A stretch of DNA of 64,000 bases from Carboxylicivirga fragile (GTDB taxonomy: Bacteria > Bacteroidota > Bacteroidia > Bacteroidales > Marinilabiliaceae). The notes under the pieces are model-generated. The model saw only the letters and a program-made list of their open reading frames with translations. It ran no database searches and had not been told where the DNA came from. Positions 54,686 to 64,000 of the stretch are shown here, piece after piece. The first letter of the stretch is position 1. Every line of letters begins with the position of its first letter. The position numbers and the translations under genes were made by a program. The DNA lies in assembly GCA_025499625.1 (NCBI GenBank), contig JAFMVD010000017.1:41445-105444 (forward strand), given 5' to 3'.

Positions 54686-55492
54686 GTGGCTTCTAACAAA
54701 ACCTTACAAATACTATTCACAGCTATTGGCATTGGCTTATTTGTAGCTTACGTATTAATCGTTTTTCAGCCCTTTGGCACCGATGATTTCCGACACCCCA
54801 ATAAAAATCTGTTTTTAGCCGGCTATGGTGCCATCATAACATGCAGCTATGTGATCATTTACCTTTTGTTTGATCACTTAATTCGGCCTCGTTTGGTATT
54901 GATTGGCATATGGTCATGGGTATTTGAAGCGGTATTACTAGTTACAACAGTTTTACTCAGTTTAACCGCTAGCTTTTTCTATCATCATTGGTTTATTGGT
55001 TCGCAGATTAATTGGTTCACTTACTTTGGTTTTTTAATATTAGGTGGAAGTATCTCCATTATTCCCATTGCTATCATTATTGTTTTGCGCTACCAACTAA
55101 AAAACCGAAACATTCAACGGACCATCAACAAAGAAAAAAAAGAGGAAGTACAACTAGTTCTTTCAAGTAATAACAAAAGTGATGAGGACGTGAAATTGAC
55201 ACCCTCTACTTTAGTGTATGTGATGGCCAATGGTAATTATACAGAAGTATATCAACTTGAAGGTGATGAGTTGAAACGTATAATGCTTCGAAATTCTTTG
55301 AGTAATATTCAGCAACAATTGCCTGAGCATCATTTCATGAAAGTTCATCGCTCCTACATTGTTAATGTTCGATATCTGGAAAAAGTATATACGCAACAAT
55401 CCAACTATTTTCTTCTATTAAGTGTTGCCAAGGTAGAAATACCCTTATCACGAAATGCCATATCCGAAGTGCGCCAATTATGTACAAAATAG
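54686..55492 (+). CDS. Membrane-anchored LytTR-type transcriptional regulator
   Basis: 268 residues from a GTG start. Four membrane helices (about 8-27, 45-65, 75-100 and 115-138) precede a charged linker (about 140-160) and a C-terminal LytTR DNA-binding domain (about 165-265), with the typical HRSYIVNVRYLEKV segment and PLSRNA. The helix bundle probably senses a membrane signal. The neighbouring CPBP gene begins 163 bases later. Targets unknown. Confidence 0.85.
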   Translation: MASNKTLQILFTAIGIGLFVAYVLIVFQPFGTDDFRHPNKNLFLAGYGAIITCSYVIIYLLFDHLIRPRLVLIGIWSWVFEAVLLVTTVLLSLTASFFYHHWFIGSQINWFTYFGFLILGGSISIIPIAIIIVLRYQLKNRNIQRTINKEKKEEVQLVLSSNNKSDEDVKLTPSTLVYVMANGNYTEVYQLEGDELKRIMLRNSLSNIQQQLPEHHFMKVHRSYIVNVRYLEKVYTQQSNYFLLLSVAKVEIPLSRNAISEVRQLCTK

Positions 55493-55655
55493 CACTTGTA
55501 ATTCGTCCCTCGCACTTGTAATTGGTACGGTACACACGCAATTCATCACATCTTCTTGCAGGTGATCACACTTATTTTTTTCATCGCTGGAGCCATCCTT
55601 TCTTTGCTGAAAAGAACAATCAAATAGTTTTAATCAGTATTAAAAACAAGGCTTC

Positions 55656-56456
55656 ATGAAAGAGTTTATAAAAATTACAAGCATTGCAATATTAGGATAT
55701 ACACTTGTGTTAATTGGCAAAATTACACCTCATGTACTTGCTCCTTTTAAACAATACGCATGGGTAGAAGAAAACTACAGCTTTATCCATTATACAACGG
55801 GTAATCTAATTCAGATTACACTCTGTTTTTTATTCACATATCTGGTTTTACGCTTCATAATTAAAAGCAAGGTATCGGTATTTTCAGCTTTGGGTTTATC
55901 ACGAAACATTGGTAAAGGCATGCTACTTGGTTTAGCTTTTACCTTACCCATGTTTATTGGTTATGTCTGGCAGGTTGGCCTACAAAACGATATTAAAATC
56001 ACAACCCTAATTACGCATGCAGCCTATCCTGGTTTTAGCGAAGAATTGGTTTATCGGGCTTTCTTTATCGGTTTATTATTTCGGTATACGCGCTTAGGTT
56101 TTTTCCCTATTGTACTCATTGTCTCTCTTATTTTTGGAGCCGGTCACCTTTACCAAGGAGAAAGCATCATGCACAGCGCCATGGTGATGATAGTAACCAG
56201 TTTGGGAAGTATGTTCTTTGCCTGGATCTATTTCGAATACAAATGGAACCTGTGGTTGCCTATTACCATGCATACATTAATGAACCTTTGCTGGAATGTA
56301 TTTGCCCTCAACACCAATGATGCCGCCGGAAATACTGTCGCCAATACCTTTCGGGTTTTCACCATACTATTAGCTGTCTTTGTAACGCTGTATAGGCTAT
56401 ACAAAAAAGGGAGTGCACTCAAAGGAAAGTTGATATGGAAGTCACATACGTCTTAA
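55656..56456 (+). CDS. CPBP family intramembrane metalloprotease
   Basis: 266 residues, with about seven hydrophobic helices. The motif FSEELVYRAFF gives the EExxxR site (Glu129, Glu130, Arg134), and GAGHLYQG adds His164, both typical of the CPBP/Abi domain (Rce1 type). The C-terminal NLWLPITMHTLMNLCWN matches the last conserved helix with another His. Substrate unknown. Proximity to the LytTR regulator suggests, but does not prove, a shared process. Confidence 0.82.
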   Translation: MKEFIKITSIAILGYTLVLIGKITPHVLAPFKQYAWVEENYSFIHYTTGNLIQITLCFLFTYLVLRFIIKSKVSVFSALGLSRNIGKGMLLGLAFTLPMFIGYVWQVGLQNDIKITTLITHAAYPGFSEELVYRAFFIGLLFRYTRLGFFPIVLIVSLIFGAGHLYQGESIMHSAMVMIVTSLGSMFFAWIYFEYKWNLWLPITMHTLMNLCWNVFALNTNDAAGNTVANTFRVFTILLAVFVTLYRLYKKGSALKGKLIWKSHTS

Positions 56457-56556
56457 ATTATATGAAGCCGTATTGATAATTTTGAATGGGTATTAACCTT
56501 AAAGATATACACCCCGATATTTTTTTATAAACCGCAGATGACACGACTTAATGCCA

Positions 56557-56602
56557 TTAGATAATCACGGATTAATATTTTTTTCAATCTGTGATTACCT
56601 AA
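56557..56602. repeat. Long imperfect hairpin between convergent genes
   Basis: Arms at 56557-56573 and 56586-56602 pair except for two positions, with a 12-base loop. Pairing extends imperfectly a few bases outwards. It may serve as a terminator for either convergent gene, but neither side has a clean T run. It resembles dispersed repeat units. Confidence 0.45.
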
Positions 56603-56627
56603 CGACATTTACAATTTTATAACATCT

Positions 56628-57440
56628 TTACTTTTTACCGAAAATACTCTTTGGCAGCAGTATCTGGGCCTGAAAGCGCCATTGCCATTCAGGGCCAAAA
56701 TCCGGTCTTACCACATTGTAATACAACTGGGTTTGTAAATTCAATGGTAGTTTTCCTCCCAACATCACCAGCTTTCCACCGCCTGCACCTATGGGCATAA
56801 TCCAGCGGTCGTCAACTTTGGCTTCCCAGTCGGCCGTAATAATGGGTGCGGAATTAACATACCAGCCGCCGCCCAATTGCCTAACCACAAAAACGTTTAC
56901 AAGCATGTGGTTCACATCAGCGGCGTCCGATTTTCCGGCAAAAGACCAGGCATTGTTAATTAAAGCACCAAAGGTCCATACTTCGGTTTGTTGCAAAGCA
57001 ACAAAGGAGGGGCCAACGCTCCATTTTTGTGTGCCTCGCATGCTACCTCCGGTGGGGAGTTCGAATACGGGACCAAAACCCCACATGACACCCTTACTTT
57101 CGGGCGCATAAAAAGCCGAAAATACAATGTCACTTAAGCCGGAGCTTAGTTTTCCACTTTCGTTGGCAAAATCGGGAATGCGCACAATGGGCATAATGGT
57201 ACGAGTAATAAACTTTCCGCCCGCAAAAGGAATCACCGGCTGAATATTTAAAATATTCATATTTCGATTATGCTCGCCGTAGTTCATATTCAGATTGTTC
57301 TGAAACGGAAAGCTCATTAAGTCGGCCAAAGGGTTAGCTGCAGCGGCTGATAATTCTTCGTTGGATTGCTGCGCATTTACAGAGAAAACTCCGAGAAAAG
57401 AAATTGCTATTAATAACAATAAATTTTTTAAGTATTTCAT
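56628..57440 (-). CDS. Predicted outer-membrane protein, MetA/neuromedin-U-like
   Basis: 270 residues. Signal peptide about 1-23 (ending VNAQ). The mature chain shows short amphipathic strands consistent with a beta-barrel (NLNMNYGEHNRNMNILNIQPVIPFAG, LQTQLYYNVVRPD) and ends in IFGKK. I recall similar proteins being annotated as neuromedin U or transporters next to DUF1254 genes. No function is proven. It is the last gene of the cluster. Confidence 0.65.
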   Translation of the reverse strand: MKYLKNLLLLIAISFLGVFSVNAQQSNEELSAAAANPLADLMSFPFQNNLNMNYGEHNRNMNILNIQPVIPFAGGKFITRTIMPIVRIPDFANESGKLSSGLSDIVFSAFYAPESKGVMWGFGPVFELPTGGSMRGTQKWSVGPSFVALQQTEVWTFGALINNAWSFAGKSDAADVNHMLVNVFVVRQLGGGWYVNSAPIITADWEAKVDDRWIMPIGAGGGKLVMLGGKLPLNLQTQLYYNVVRPDFGPEWQWRFQAQILLPKSIFGKK

Positions 57441-57503
57441 AGTTCTATGTTTAAATTTTTTATTGTTTTACTAATTAAACAGTGGAAGGCACATAAAGTG
57501 GAT

Positions 57504-58550
57504 TTATTTCTTTTTCACAGGTTTTACACTAGGAAAAATCCATTCTCCTTCTATAATTTCCTCGCGGGGCTGATACAAGCGAACCGTATAGTTCCATCCT
57601 TCCGTTATATGCAGATAATTTGAACTGTTGGGATCACCACCGAAATGGATGGTAAAGGAACCATCCTTGTTGGGGGTACCTGTAATGTTATTGACGCTAT
57701 AGGCCTTATATTCATTTTCCTGAAAATAGCCATCCCTGTTGTATGAGCTTATTGACCAAAATGCGTCAACCGGAACATCCTTAACGGTGAGTTCATAAGC
57801 GCCTACAGGCAGATTCGGTTCAATGGTAAGATAAAATGCCTCACGTTCAGGTAAACCACCCCACCCGAATGCTGTGCCAAGCAAATGGCGCACTTTATCA
57901 ACATCTTCTTCTTTTCCGAACATCCTGCTTGTTTCTGGCATACCTCTGCTCAGTTCAATCAATGGCTTATAGGTAGCTTCATAACTTACCTTATCGTAAT
58001 TCGGGTGCGTATAAGGTTTAGAAGATTTTGCTTCTATGGTGATCCCATCCTGAATAGCCCACACCTTTTTTATATCCTTTGGATCTAAATCATCAACCAA
58101 GATGCGTAAGTTAACACTCACATAAGGAGTACCGAACTCTTCCATTGTTAGTTTATAGGTGCCAGGTTTGTGATATACCTTATTATTAAAGTGCTCTTCA
58201 TTGATGATCATAGCAGACACATAGCGGCCCTCTGTTTCAGGAATAGTCAGCGTTGCTCCCTCAGTGATATCCACAATAGCTGCACTGTAGTAGGTGTCTC
58301 GATTCATTCGAATAACATTTTGTTGATCTAAGGGCGTTGGCTCTCGCAGGTGTATGAATTTATTGACTTCGCCACCCTCAACCAATGTGAGCACTCGATC
58401 GAACTGAAAGGCTGTTTCGGCACGCGTAAAATTATCGACGTTTACAATAACAAGTTCATCGGTAGATGATTTTGGGCTTGTAGCTTCTTGCGCCTGTAAT
58501 TGAGTTACTCCTAAGAATAAGGCAATTAGAAAAATTGTAATTTTTTTCAT
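57504..58550 (-). CDS. DUF1254/DUF1214 domain secreted protein
   Basis: 348 residues, signal peptide about 1-20 (LQAQ). The central part matches DUF1254 (VNVDNFTRAETAFQFDRVL and RDTYYSAAIVDITEG) and the C-terminus DUF1214 (VDAFWSISSYNRDGYF, then a beta-sandwich with GEWIFPSVKPVKK). The exact biochemical role of these domains is not established. The close paralogue encoded at 61105-62526 is larger and lipid-anchored. The gap to the sulfatase gene is 133 bases. Confidence 0.8.
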   Translation of the reverse strand: MKKITIFLIALFLGVTQLQAQEATSPKSSTDELVIVNVDNFTRAETAFQFDRVLTLVEGGEVNKFIHLREPTPLDQQNVIRMNRDTYYSAAIVDITEGATLTIPETEGRYVSAMIINEEHFNNKVYHKPGTYKLTMEEFGTPYVSVNLRILVDDLDPKDIKKVWAIQDGITIEAKSSKPYTHPNYDKVSYEATYKPLIELSRGMPETSRMFGKEEDVDKVRHLLGTAFGWGGLPEREAFYLTIEPNLPVGAYELTVKDVPVDAFWSISSYNRDGYFQENEYKAYSVNNITGTPNKDGSFTIHFGGDPNSSNYLHITEGWNYTVRLYQPREEIIEGEWIFPSVKPVKKK

Positions 58551-58683
58551 AATAATCTAGCTTTTGCTTTTTTTATAGTTAATAGTTTGATTCAGAAATG
58601 ATACCAATCCCAATTCGCACCATTCCTGAATCATTTGTTAGCCCAGTTAATAATTAACTGAGCTGTAATATTCTTAAATATCT

Positions 58684-61082
58684 CTATTCAATATATTTGA
58701 TATTAATACTGTTGATTTTTCCGTTGAACTTAAATGGTGCTCTATCGAAGTAATCCAATGATACTGGCGAACCTAAGTCCATACCTATATCAAATGTTTC
58801 AATCCCATGACCACCAGGAACTGACTGTTCTATGCGTCCGCGTCCAACTTCTTTTCCATTCACTTTTAAAGTAAGTGTAGCTGGAGCCATACGCTCCTTG
58901 CTGTCATACTTTGTCTCTACTTCTATTTTCACTTTTCCCGTAGGAATAGCTGATGCAGATGAAACCTTATAACGATTTAGTGTCATAGAATTGTATTCAA
59001 CTTTTAAGAATCCTTTATCCATGAACACTGTGAACCCTGACGAGATACCACCAAGTACAAAAAGTACACCTTCTGCATCTTTAGGTATGCCGGCATCAAT
59101 CACAGCCAGTGTAGATCGTCCACTTGAAAACTTTGGTGCCATGGATTCATGAATCCTAGTTTGACCTTCATAAAATGTCCACTCTTGAAGTGTTGTAGCA
59201 GGTAGTTCTGAAGGACTAAAAAACATCGTATATAGTGAAGCCCCTATAGGGTATACGAGATTATCTGTCGCTTCTTCATCAAACAATACTTTTAGTTCAG
59301 CCAGTTTTTTAGGATTCTCTTTAGCGAGATCTTTAGATTGAGAATAGTCATTGTTTAGATTATAAAGTTCCCACTTTTCTTTTTCTGGTTCCCAGTTCAT
59401 GACTCTAGACAAGTCAGTTGACCATGGTGCACGAGGACCAGGAGTCCCTGCCATCCAACCATCATGATAGATTCCACGGCTACCCATTATTTCAAAGTAT
59501 TGTGTCTTCTTAGTAGTTTTTGCCTCCGGTTCATTAAATGTATATGCCATAGATACGCCATCTAGTGGCTGCTGTTCTACGCCATTTACAACATTAGGAG
59601 GTGTAATCTCAAGAATGTCATAAAGCGTAGCTGCTATGTCATTTACATGGTGGAACTGTGAACGGATTTTCCCGTCATGTTTTATCTTTGCAGGCCATGA
59701 TATAACCATAGGAGTTCGTGTTCCACCTAGATGTGCAGCGACCAACTTGGTACCCTGAAATGGTGCCGCTCCTGAATAAGCCCATCCGTGGTGATACATA
59801 GCGTCAAGCTTAGGTCCACCCAAGGCATCCAACCCACCATAGTCTTTATTGAGTACGTTAATTTGCTGTTGCGTACTCGATGGCATTGCATTATGTGCCC
59901 TAAGTTCAGAGATAGTTCCGTCCATGCCTTCTGCCGAAGGACCATTATCGGAGTTAATATAGATGATCAGGGTATTGTCGAGTAATCCTTGTCGTTCTAC
60001 CTCATCAACAATCTTTCCATATTGCACATCCGTATGTTCAAGGAATCCTGCATATATTTCCATCAATCGTATCTGAAACTCTTGCTGAGACTTAGGGATA
60101 TCATCCCATTTCTGCATGCTTTCTGCCAGTGGATTTAGAACAGCATCCTGAGGTATCCATCCCAGTTCTTTTTGTTTTTTAATGGTCATGGTTCTGAGTA
60201 CTTCCCAGCCTTCATCAAATTTTCCGTCATACTTGTCTGCCCACTCTTTGAAAATATGGAAAGGCCCATGTACTGCACCTGGGGTGAAGTAGACTAAGAA
60301 AGTTTGTCAGGGTTAAGGGTTTTACTGGTTCTAATCCACTCAATAGCTTTTTGAGCCAAATCCTCAGTTAAATGATACTTGGGGTTATGGGATACTTCTA
60401 TAGGGGTGGTGTTTTCAAATAATGCAGGTTCATACTGTGATGTTTCTCCTGCCAAAAATCCATAAAAGTGATCAAACCCTAGTCCTGTTGGATAACGGTC
60501 GAAGGGTCCGAGCTTTGTAATGTCTGTAGCAGGTGTATTGTGCCACTTACCAAATGCTGCAGAATTGTATCCGTAGTCATTAAGCACCGTTGCAAAGGTT
60601 GCTGTGGACTTTGGTATCTTACCTACATAACCATCCCAGTCGGAAGCAAGCTCAGCGATCTGGCCGGCACCCACACGGTGATGGTTTCGTCCTGTTAATA
60701 AAGAAGCTCTTGTAGGAGAACACATAGCCGTAGTGTGGAATGCGTTGTAGCTGATACCGGATTTAGCCAGGCGCTCCATGGTTGGCATATGTACAGGTCC
60801 TCCAAATACTTCAGGATTTGAAAAACCAGCATCATCAGTCATAAAAATGACAATGTTTGGAGCATCTGCAGGTAAATGATTTTCTGCTACACGCCACTGG
60901 TGTTTTGAATCTGCCAATGTTTTTCCAGCGGTACTTGCCGAAGTTGGTTCTGGAAATGGTAAGACTTCCCCATTTTTAGCCATTTCCTTTGCATCCTTAG
61001 ATGCCGGTTCCTGAGTACAAGAACTAAGTAATAGCCCAATGATTACTGTGAAGGCTATTAAAATATTTGTTTGTTTTTTCAT
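58684..61082 (-). pseudogene. Sulfatase lipoprotein gene broken by a one-base frameshift
   Basis: The 262-residue N-terminal part (stop TAG at 60294-60296) and the C-terminal frame from 60300 (ORF start 60189) join into about 799 residues if one base is restored near 60302. There, GACAAACTTTC reads as GAC AAA CCT TTC in the family, a C lost from CCT. Features are a lipobox Cys22 (LLSSC), metal residues in MTDDAG, the sulfatase motif CSPTR with Cys121 (formylglycine site), and the C-terminal ESMAPKFSSGRSTLAV region. Both pieces read as sulfatase throughout. A sequencing error is an alternative to a genuine frameshift. Confidence 0.85.
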
Positions 61083-61104
61083 AATAATAATTTATTAGAT
61101 TCAG

Positions 61105-62526
61105 CTATTGCACCTTAAGCAATGGTGGATTTACCCACTCGCCATTTACAGCTTCTTCTTTAGGCCCATAAAGCCTCATTGTACAGTAAAATGGACCATC
61201 GGGAGCTGGTAACCAATTGGACTTTAATGCAGCCTTCGGAGCATCTTTCTGTATGTAAAATGTTAAGGAACCATCATCATTATAAACAAAGTCTTCCAAC
61301 ATATTTGATGTCAATAAATATCGGTCTAATTCATTGTGAATAAACAATTGTGTTATGCCATCGTACATACTGAACGACCAAAATGCTTTTACAGGTGGTA
61401 ATTCATCTTTTTTAAATGTTAATGTGTAATTGTATTTCGAAGCATCGTAAGGAATACCCGGTGCCTCCATTAAATAGGTGGGATAAGTTGCTTCTTGTGC
61501 CGAATTTCCATAAAGACCGTTTAGAGCAGCCACCGCACGCATAGCATAAAAATTATCAGAATCGTAATTCTCCTTTGCACTTTTGGTGAGAAAATCACGG
61601 GTTCCAAAAATTTTGGTACTTGTTAAAGGATCTGCTGCTATTTTGGTAGTATAATCTGTAATCTCTTTGAAGCCTTCCTTAACACCTTCTTCAATGGCCT
61701 TTTGAGTTTCTTCATCAAAACTGTTAATATCAAATCCTTTTTCGGTACCAATACCCAGCTTAGCAAATTTATTTCTCAATTTAACTTCAGATGCAACCGG
61801 ATTGGTTAGGTTTAGCATAAAATTCATATAATTAAGAGATGCAGCCGTAAACTCATCGCCATCACTCCATGCTATGTAATTCTCTATTTTCTCTGATTTT
61901 ACAGGCTCTTCACCCAAAAAACTACTTAATCCTTGAATTTGATATTCATCTTGAATTGCTTGTACATTTGGAAGGTCTTTTGCATCTATTAATTGCGTGC
62001 GTACTACTACAAAAAACAAATCTGTTTCACTATAAAGTATATCTGTTATTCCGTCTGGCCTTTCGCCTTTCCAACCTTCTTGGGCTATTAAGAATTTCCC
62101 TGCTTTATTACCCGTTGATAATGTTCCTAAATAGCCAAAATTATGGGTGTATAAATCAATCAATTGAAAACTGTAGTATCGACCTTCTTCCATTTCAGGA
62201 ACTGATAATACGATGGGCTCATTTCTTATATCAAGCCAAAACATGCAGTAAGGGGTGTCCGAATTTGGTGTGACTATAGCCTTATCTTCAGGGGTAAACA
62301 CACGTGCCTCACAACTTTTTTCGTTGAATGCGGCTTTGTACTCAGGCGATTTTTCATTCAATGTATAATTGTACATTGTTTTGTAATTTACTACCAGAGG
62401 GAAGCCATACACATAAGCTTCTTTAGTAATTTCTTTGGCTTCTTCGGGTGTAAGGTTTTTTGTTTTTTGTGTACAGCTGAATAATGTTGTTACTATAACG
62501 GCTGTAAGAATTAAGTTGATTTTCAT
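61105..62526 (-). CDS. DUF1254/DUF1214 domain lipoprotein
   Basis: 473 residues, lipobox Cys18 (TLFSCTQ). DUF1254 features lie at about 30-160 (AYVYGFPLVVNYKTMYNYTL, TPNSDTPYCMFWLDI), and DUF1214 at about 350-470 (VKAFWSFSMYDG and the final GEWVNPPLLKV). The domain pair is repeated in the secreted paralogue farther down the cluster. It sits 23 bases upstream of the broken sulfatase on the same strand, so both are in one transcript. Function of the domains is unknown. Confidence 0.82.
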   Translation of the reverse strand: MKINLILTAVIVTTLFSCTQKTKNLTPEEAKEITKEAYVYGFPLVVNYKTMYNYTLNEKSPEYKAAFNEKSCEARVFTPEDKAIVTPNSDTPYCMFWLDIRNEPIVLSVPEMEEGRYYSFQLIDLYTHNFGYLGTLSTGNKAGKFLIAQEGWKGERPDGITDILYSETDLFFVVVRTQLIDAKDLPNVQAIQDEYQIQGLSSFLGEEPVKSEKIENYIAWSDGDEFTAASLNYMNFMLNLTNPVASEVKLRNKFAKLGIGTEKGFDINSFDEETQKAIEEGVKEGFKEITDYTTKIAADPLTSTKIFGTRDFLTKSAKENYDSDNFYAMRAVAALNGLYGNSAQEATYPTYLMEAPGIPYDASKYNYTLTFKKDELPPVKAFWSFSMYDGITQLFIHNELDRYLLTSNMLEDFVYNDDGSLTFYIQKDAPKAALKSNWLPAPDGPFYCTMRLYGPKEEAVNGEWVNPPLLKVQ

Positions 62527-62586
62527 GAATTTGGTATTTTAGTGTTCTTTTAATATGTATACTATATATAAGCTCAATAATTAGTT

Positions 62587-63156
62587 CTATTGTAGTTTAA
62601 TTAATGGAATAGCCATTTCAGGAGTGATTTCTTTCGTCCTTTTTTCGAATTTTGGCTCTTCATGATATTGCTTAAGAGTGGTGTCAATAAAATTACTATT
62701 CGATAATGAACTCTCAATAGAAGCTTTCTTCTTATCAGATGTGGTTATTTCTTTACCTTTAAGTATTACATTTTTACAGCTCTCAAACTGCGAATTATCG
62801 GAAGAAATTGGGTTTATTACCACATTATTTTTTACCACACCCAGTGAGTGTGTCGATGAAATTATATACGTTCCTCCGGATTTTAGCTCGCAGGCTAAAA
62901 ACTTCTTCTTTTCTGAAACAAACCATAATAACTGTTCACCAGCTGGCAATTCGTAGCGTATATACCCTTTCCCCTTAAAAATACCCACAAAGTTTTCGTT
63001 ATGGAAAACCCTAAAGTTTAGCGCCGAACCAAAACTGGACGTACGCACAATATATACTACAGCATTTCCTTCAGCGGGGGGAATGAATTTCTGTGCAGAT
63101 ACAACGATGCAGATGAGAGAATTTAGTACAACTAGTAACAGTCTTTTTTTTACCAT
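62587..63156 (-). CDS. DUF2846-like secreted protein
   Basis: 189 residues with a signal peptide (about 1-21, SAQ). The region PAEGNAVVYIVRTSSF is the DUF2846 hallmark, followed by FRVFHNENFVGIFKGKGYIRYELPAG, a small beta-domain (about 25-110). The rest is Lys/Ser-rich and looks disordered. Function unknown. It is read with the DUF1254 lipoprotein gene after a 60-base gap. Confidence 0.7.
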   Translation of the reverse strand: MVKKRLLLVVLNSLICIVVSAQKFIPPAEGNAVVYIVRTSSFGSALNFRVFHNENFVGIFKGKGYIRYELPAGEQLLWFVSEKKKFLACELKSGGTYIISSTHSLGVVKNNVVINPISSDNSQFESCKNVILKGKEITTSDKKKASIESSLSNSNFIDTTLKQYHEEPKFEKRTKEITPEMAIPLIKLQ

Positions 63157-63217
63157 CGTTTGTTTTATTTCGACTTCTTCCTTATAAACAAAGATGAAGA
63201 AACGAAACGTTTTTTAT

Positions 63218-63814
63218 TTAGACAGGGGTGTCGACAAACCGAAGTTTATTGTCCTTTTTATTAGCCAACTCAATTAATGGTAAAATACTAGCCATTATTT
63301 CATGGCATAGTTCACATAGGTAGTCAACGGAGTAATTGTTAAAACTTAACCTCGAATACCAGGTGTCGGTTAAAGTAAACCACAACTGCTTCACCTGATC
63401 ATCCGGTAAGTTTATATTAAAATACGCCTTAAATTTTGGTATTATTAAATCAGCCGAAAGCGCTACTCCCTTTATATGCGCTTCGTTGTATCTTGAAATA
63501 TCACGGTGCTTAAATAAGTTTTTAGCAAATTGTATTCCTAATTTAAACGCATAAATCTGTTCGTATAAGTCTGGAATAAAAACATTCAAGCTTTTACTTA
63601 ACTCAACATTAAAAATTTCGGCGGTACTTTGAAAATGCAGATCAATTATTTTATCCAATAAATCATCTTTACTATCGAAATAGTAATAAAAATTAGTACG
63701 CGGAAGTCCACACTTTTTTGCAACTTCTTTTATGGAGAAGTTTTCTGGTCCTTTTTCTGCAAATAAACAATAAGCCGCTTCGAGCCAGATCGAATATGTT
63801 TCGGGTGTACACAC
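63218..63814 (-). CDS. TetR family transcriptional regulator
   Basis: 198 residues from a GTG at 63814, chosen because the TetR helix-turn-helix (WLEAAYCLFAEKGPENFSIKEVAKKCGLPRTNFYYYF) starts within the first residues and an in-frame stop lies just upstream. The rest (about 55-198) is a helical ligand-binding domain. It heads the minus-strand cluster and is the most likely local repressor. No operator was recognised. Confidence 0.85.
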   Translation of the reverse strand: MCTPETYSIWLEAAYCLFAEKGPENFSIKEVAKKCGLPRTNFYYYFDSKDDLLDKIIDLHFQSTAEIFNVELSKSLNVFIPDLYEQIYAFKLGIQFAKNLFKHRDISRYNEAHIKGVALSADLIIPKFKAYFNINLPDDQVKQLWFTLTDTWYSRLSFNNYSVDYLCELCHEIMASILPLIELANKKDNKLRFVDTPV

Positions 63815-64000
63815 ATTGTAAAGTTAACAGTTTAATATTTAAATAAAAGCTATAAAACAGCTCATTCAAACATAAATATGATAATGCGCTCAAAAGGAAA
63901 GATACTGTCGACTTCCCTTTTTTAGGACATGTTAAAAGTAGACTTTTTTCTTTTTTCTCAAAACCAATTTTCAAAAGCTCTTTTAGTAAGGCTGAATGGT

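Noticed and set aside
63958..63999. Short minus-strand frame at the right edge ending in TGA at 63958-63960, reading ...FENWF
   Set aside because: Only about 13 codons are visible, too little to claim the end of a gene.

Overview
The window comes from a Bacteroidota chromosome, most likely a marine Bacteroidia of the Marinilabiliales type. That placement is inferred from gene content, not a phylogeny. Supporting signs are the SusC/SusD pair, a DUF6377 (SusR-type) regulator, a type IX secretion C-terminal domain, promoter elements of the TAnnTTTG type, near absence of Shine-Dalgarno sites, and AT-rich spacers with short palindromic repeats.

Left part (1-18993), housekeeping. It holds the 5' part of pckA, then xerD divergent from aroQ, then pyk. 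Three identical tRNA-Asp genes follow, then rsmD with its DUF3822 partner, a membrane-anchored unknown and a RecD-like helicase. A minus-strand sugar block comes next: phospho-sugar mutase, rfbD, rfbC, rfbA, UDP-glucuronate decarboxylase and ugd. It makes precursors for rhamnose- and xylose-containing surface glycans, but rfbB is not present. The plus-strand genes rpsA, a STAS protein and ribonuclease Z close this part.

Middle part (about 19100-37349), vitamin B12. A cobalamin riboswitch precedes a long plus-strand cluster. The first half is uptake: an exported CbiK-like chelatase, a TonB receptor, a PepSY membrane protein, BtuF, BtuC, BtuD and a nitrilase-fold hydrolase. The second half is anaerobic corrin-ring synthesis: CbiA, CbiL and four two-domain fusions (CbiH-CbiC, CbiE-CbiT, CbiG-CbiF, CbiJ-CbiD). 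Three spacers inside the cluster carry REP-like palindromes. Just after it lies a 41-codon remnant of lgt. Late genes (cbiP, cbiB, cobU/S/T) are not in the window.

Right-middle part (37599-56456). This holds a YdbT/YdbS pleckstrin-like pair, a YwqK/MORN-like secreted protein, a DUF481 outer-membrane protein and a GNAT acetyltransferase. A polysaccharide utilisation locus follows: DUF6377 regulator, a secreted T9SS-tagged protein, SusC, SusD, a SusE-like lipoprotein and two GH30 glycosidases. Beta-1,6-glucan is the best guess for its substrate. A membrane LytTR regulator and a CPBP protease come after it.

Right end (56628-63814, all minus strand). A TetR regulator heads a compact cluster of a DUF2846-like protein, two DUF1254/DUF1214 proteins, a sulfatase broken by a one-base frameshift, and a predicted outer-membrane protein. 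The cluster's function is unknown to me and it is the most likely undescribed system here. The pairing of a frameshifted enzyme with otherwise intact neighbours suggests recent loss or an assembly error.
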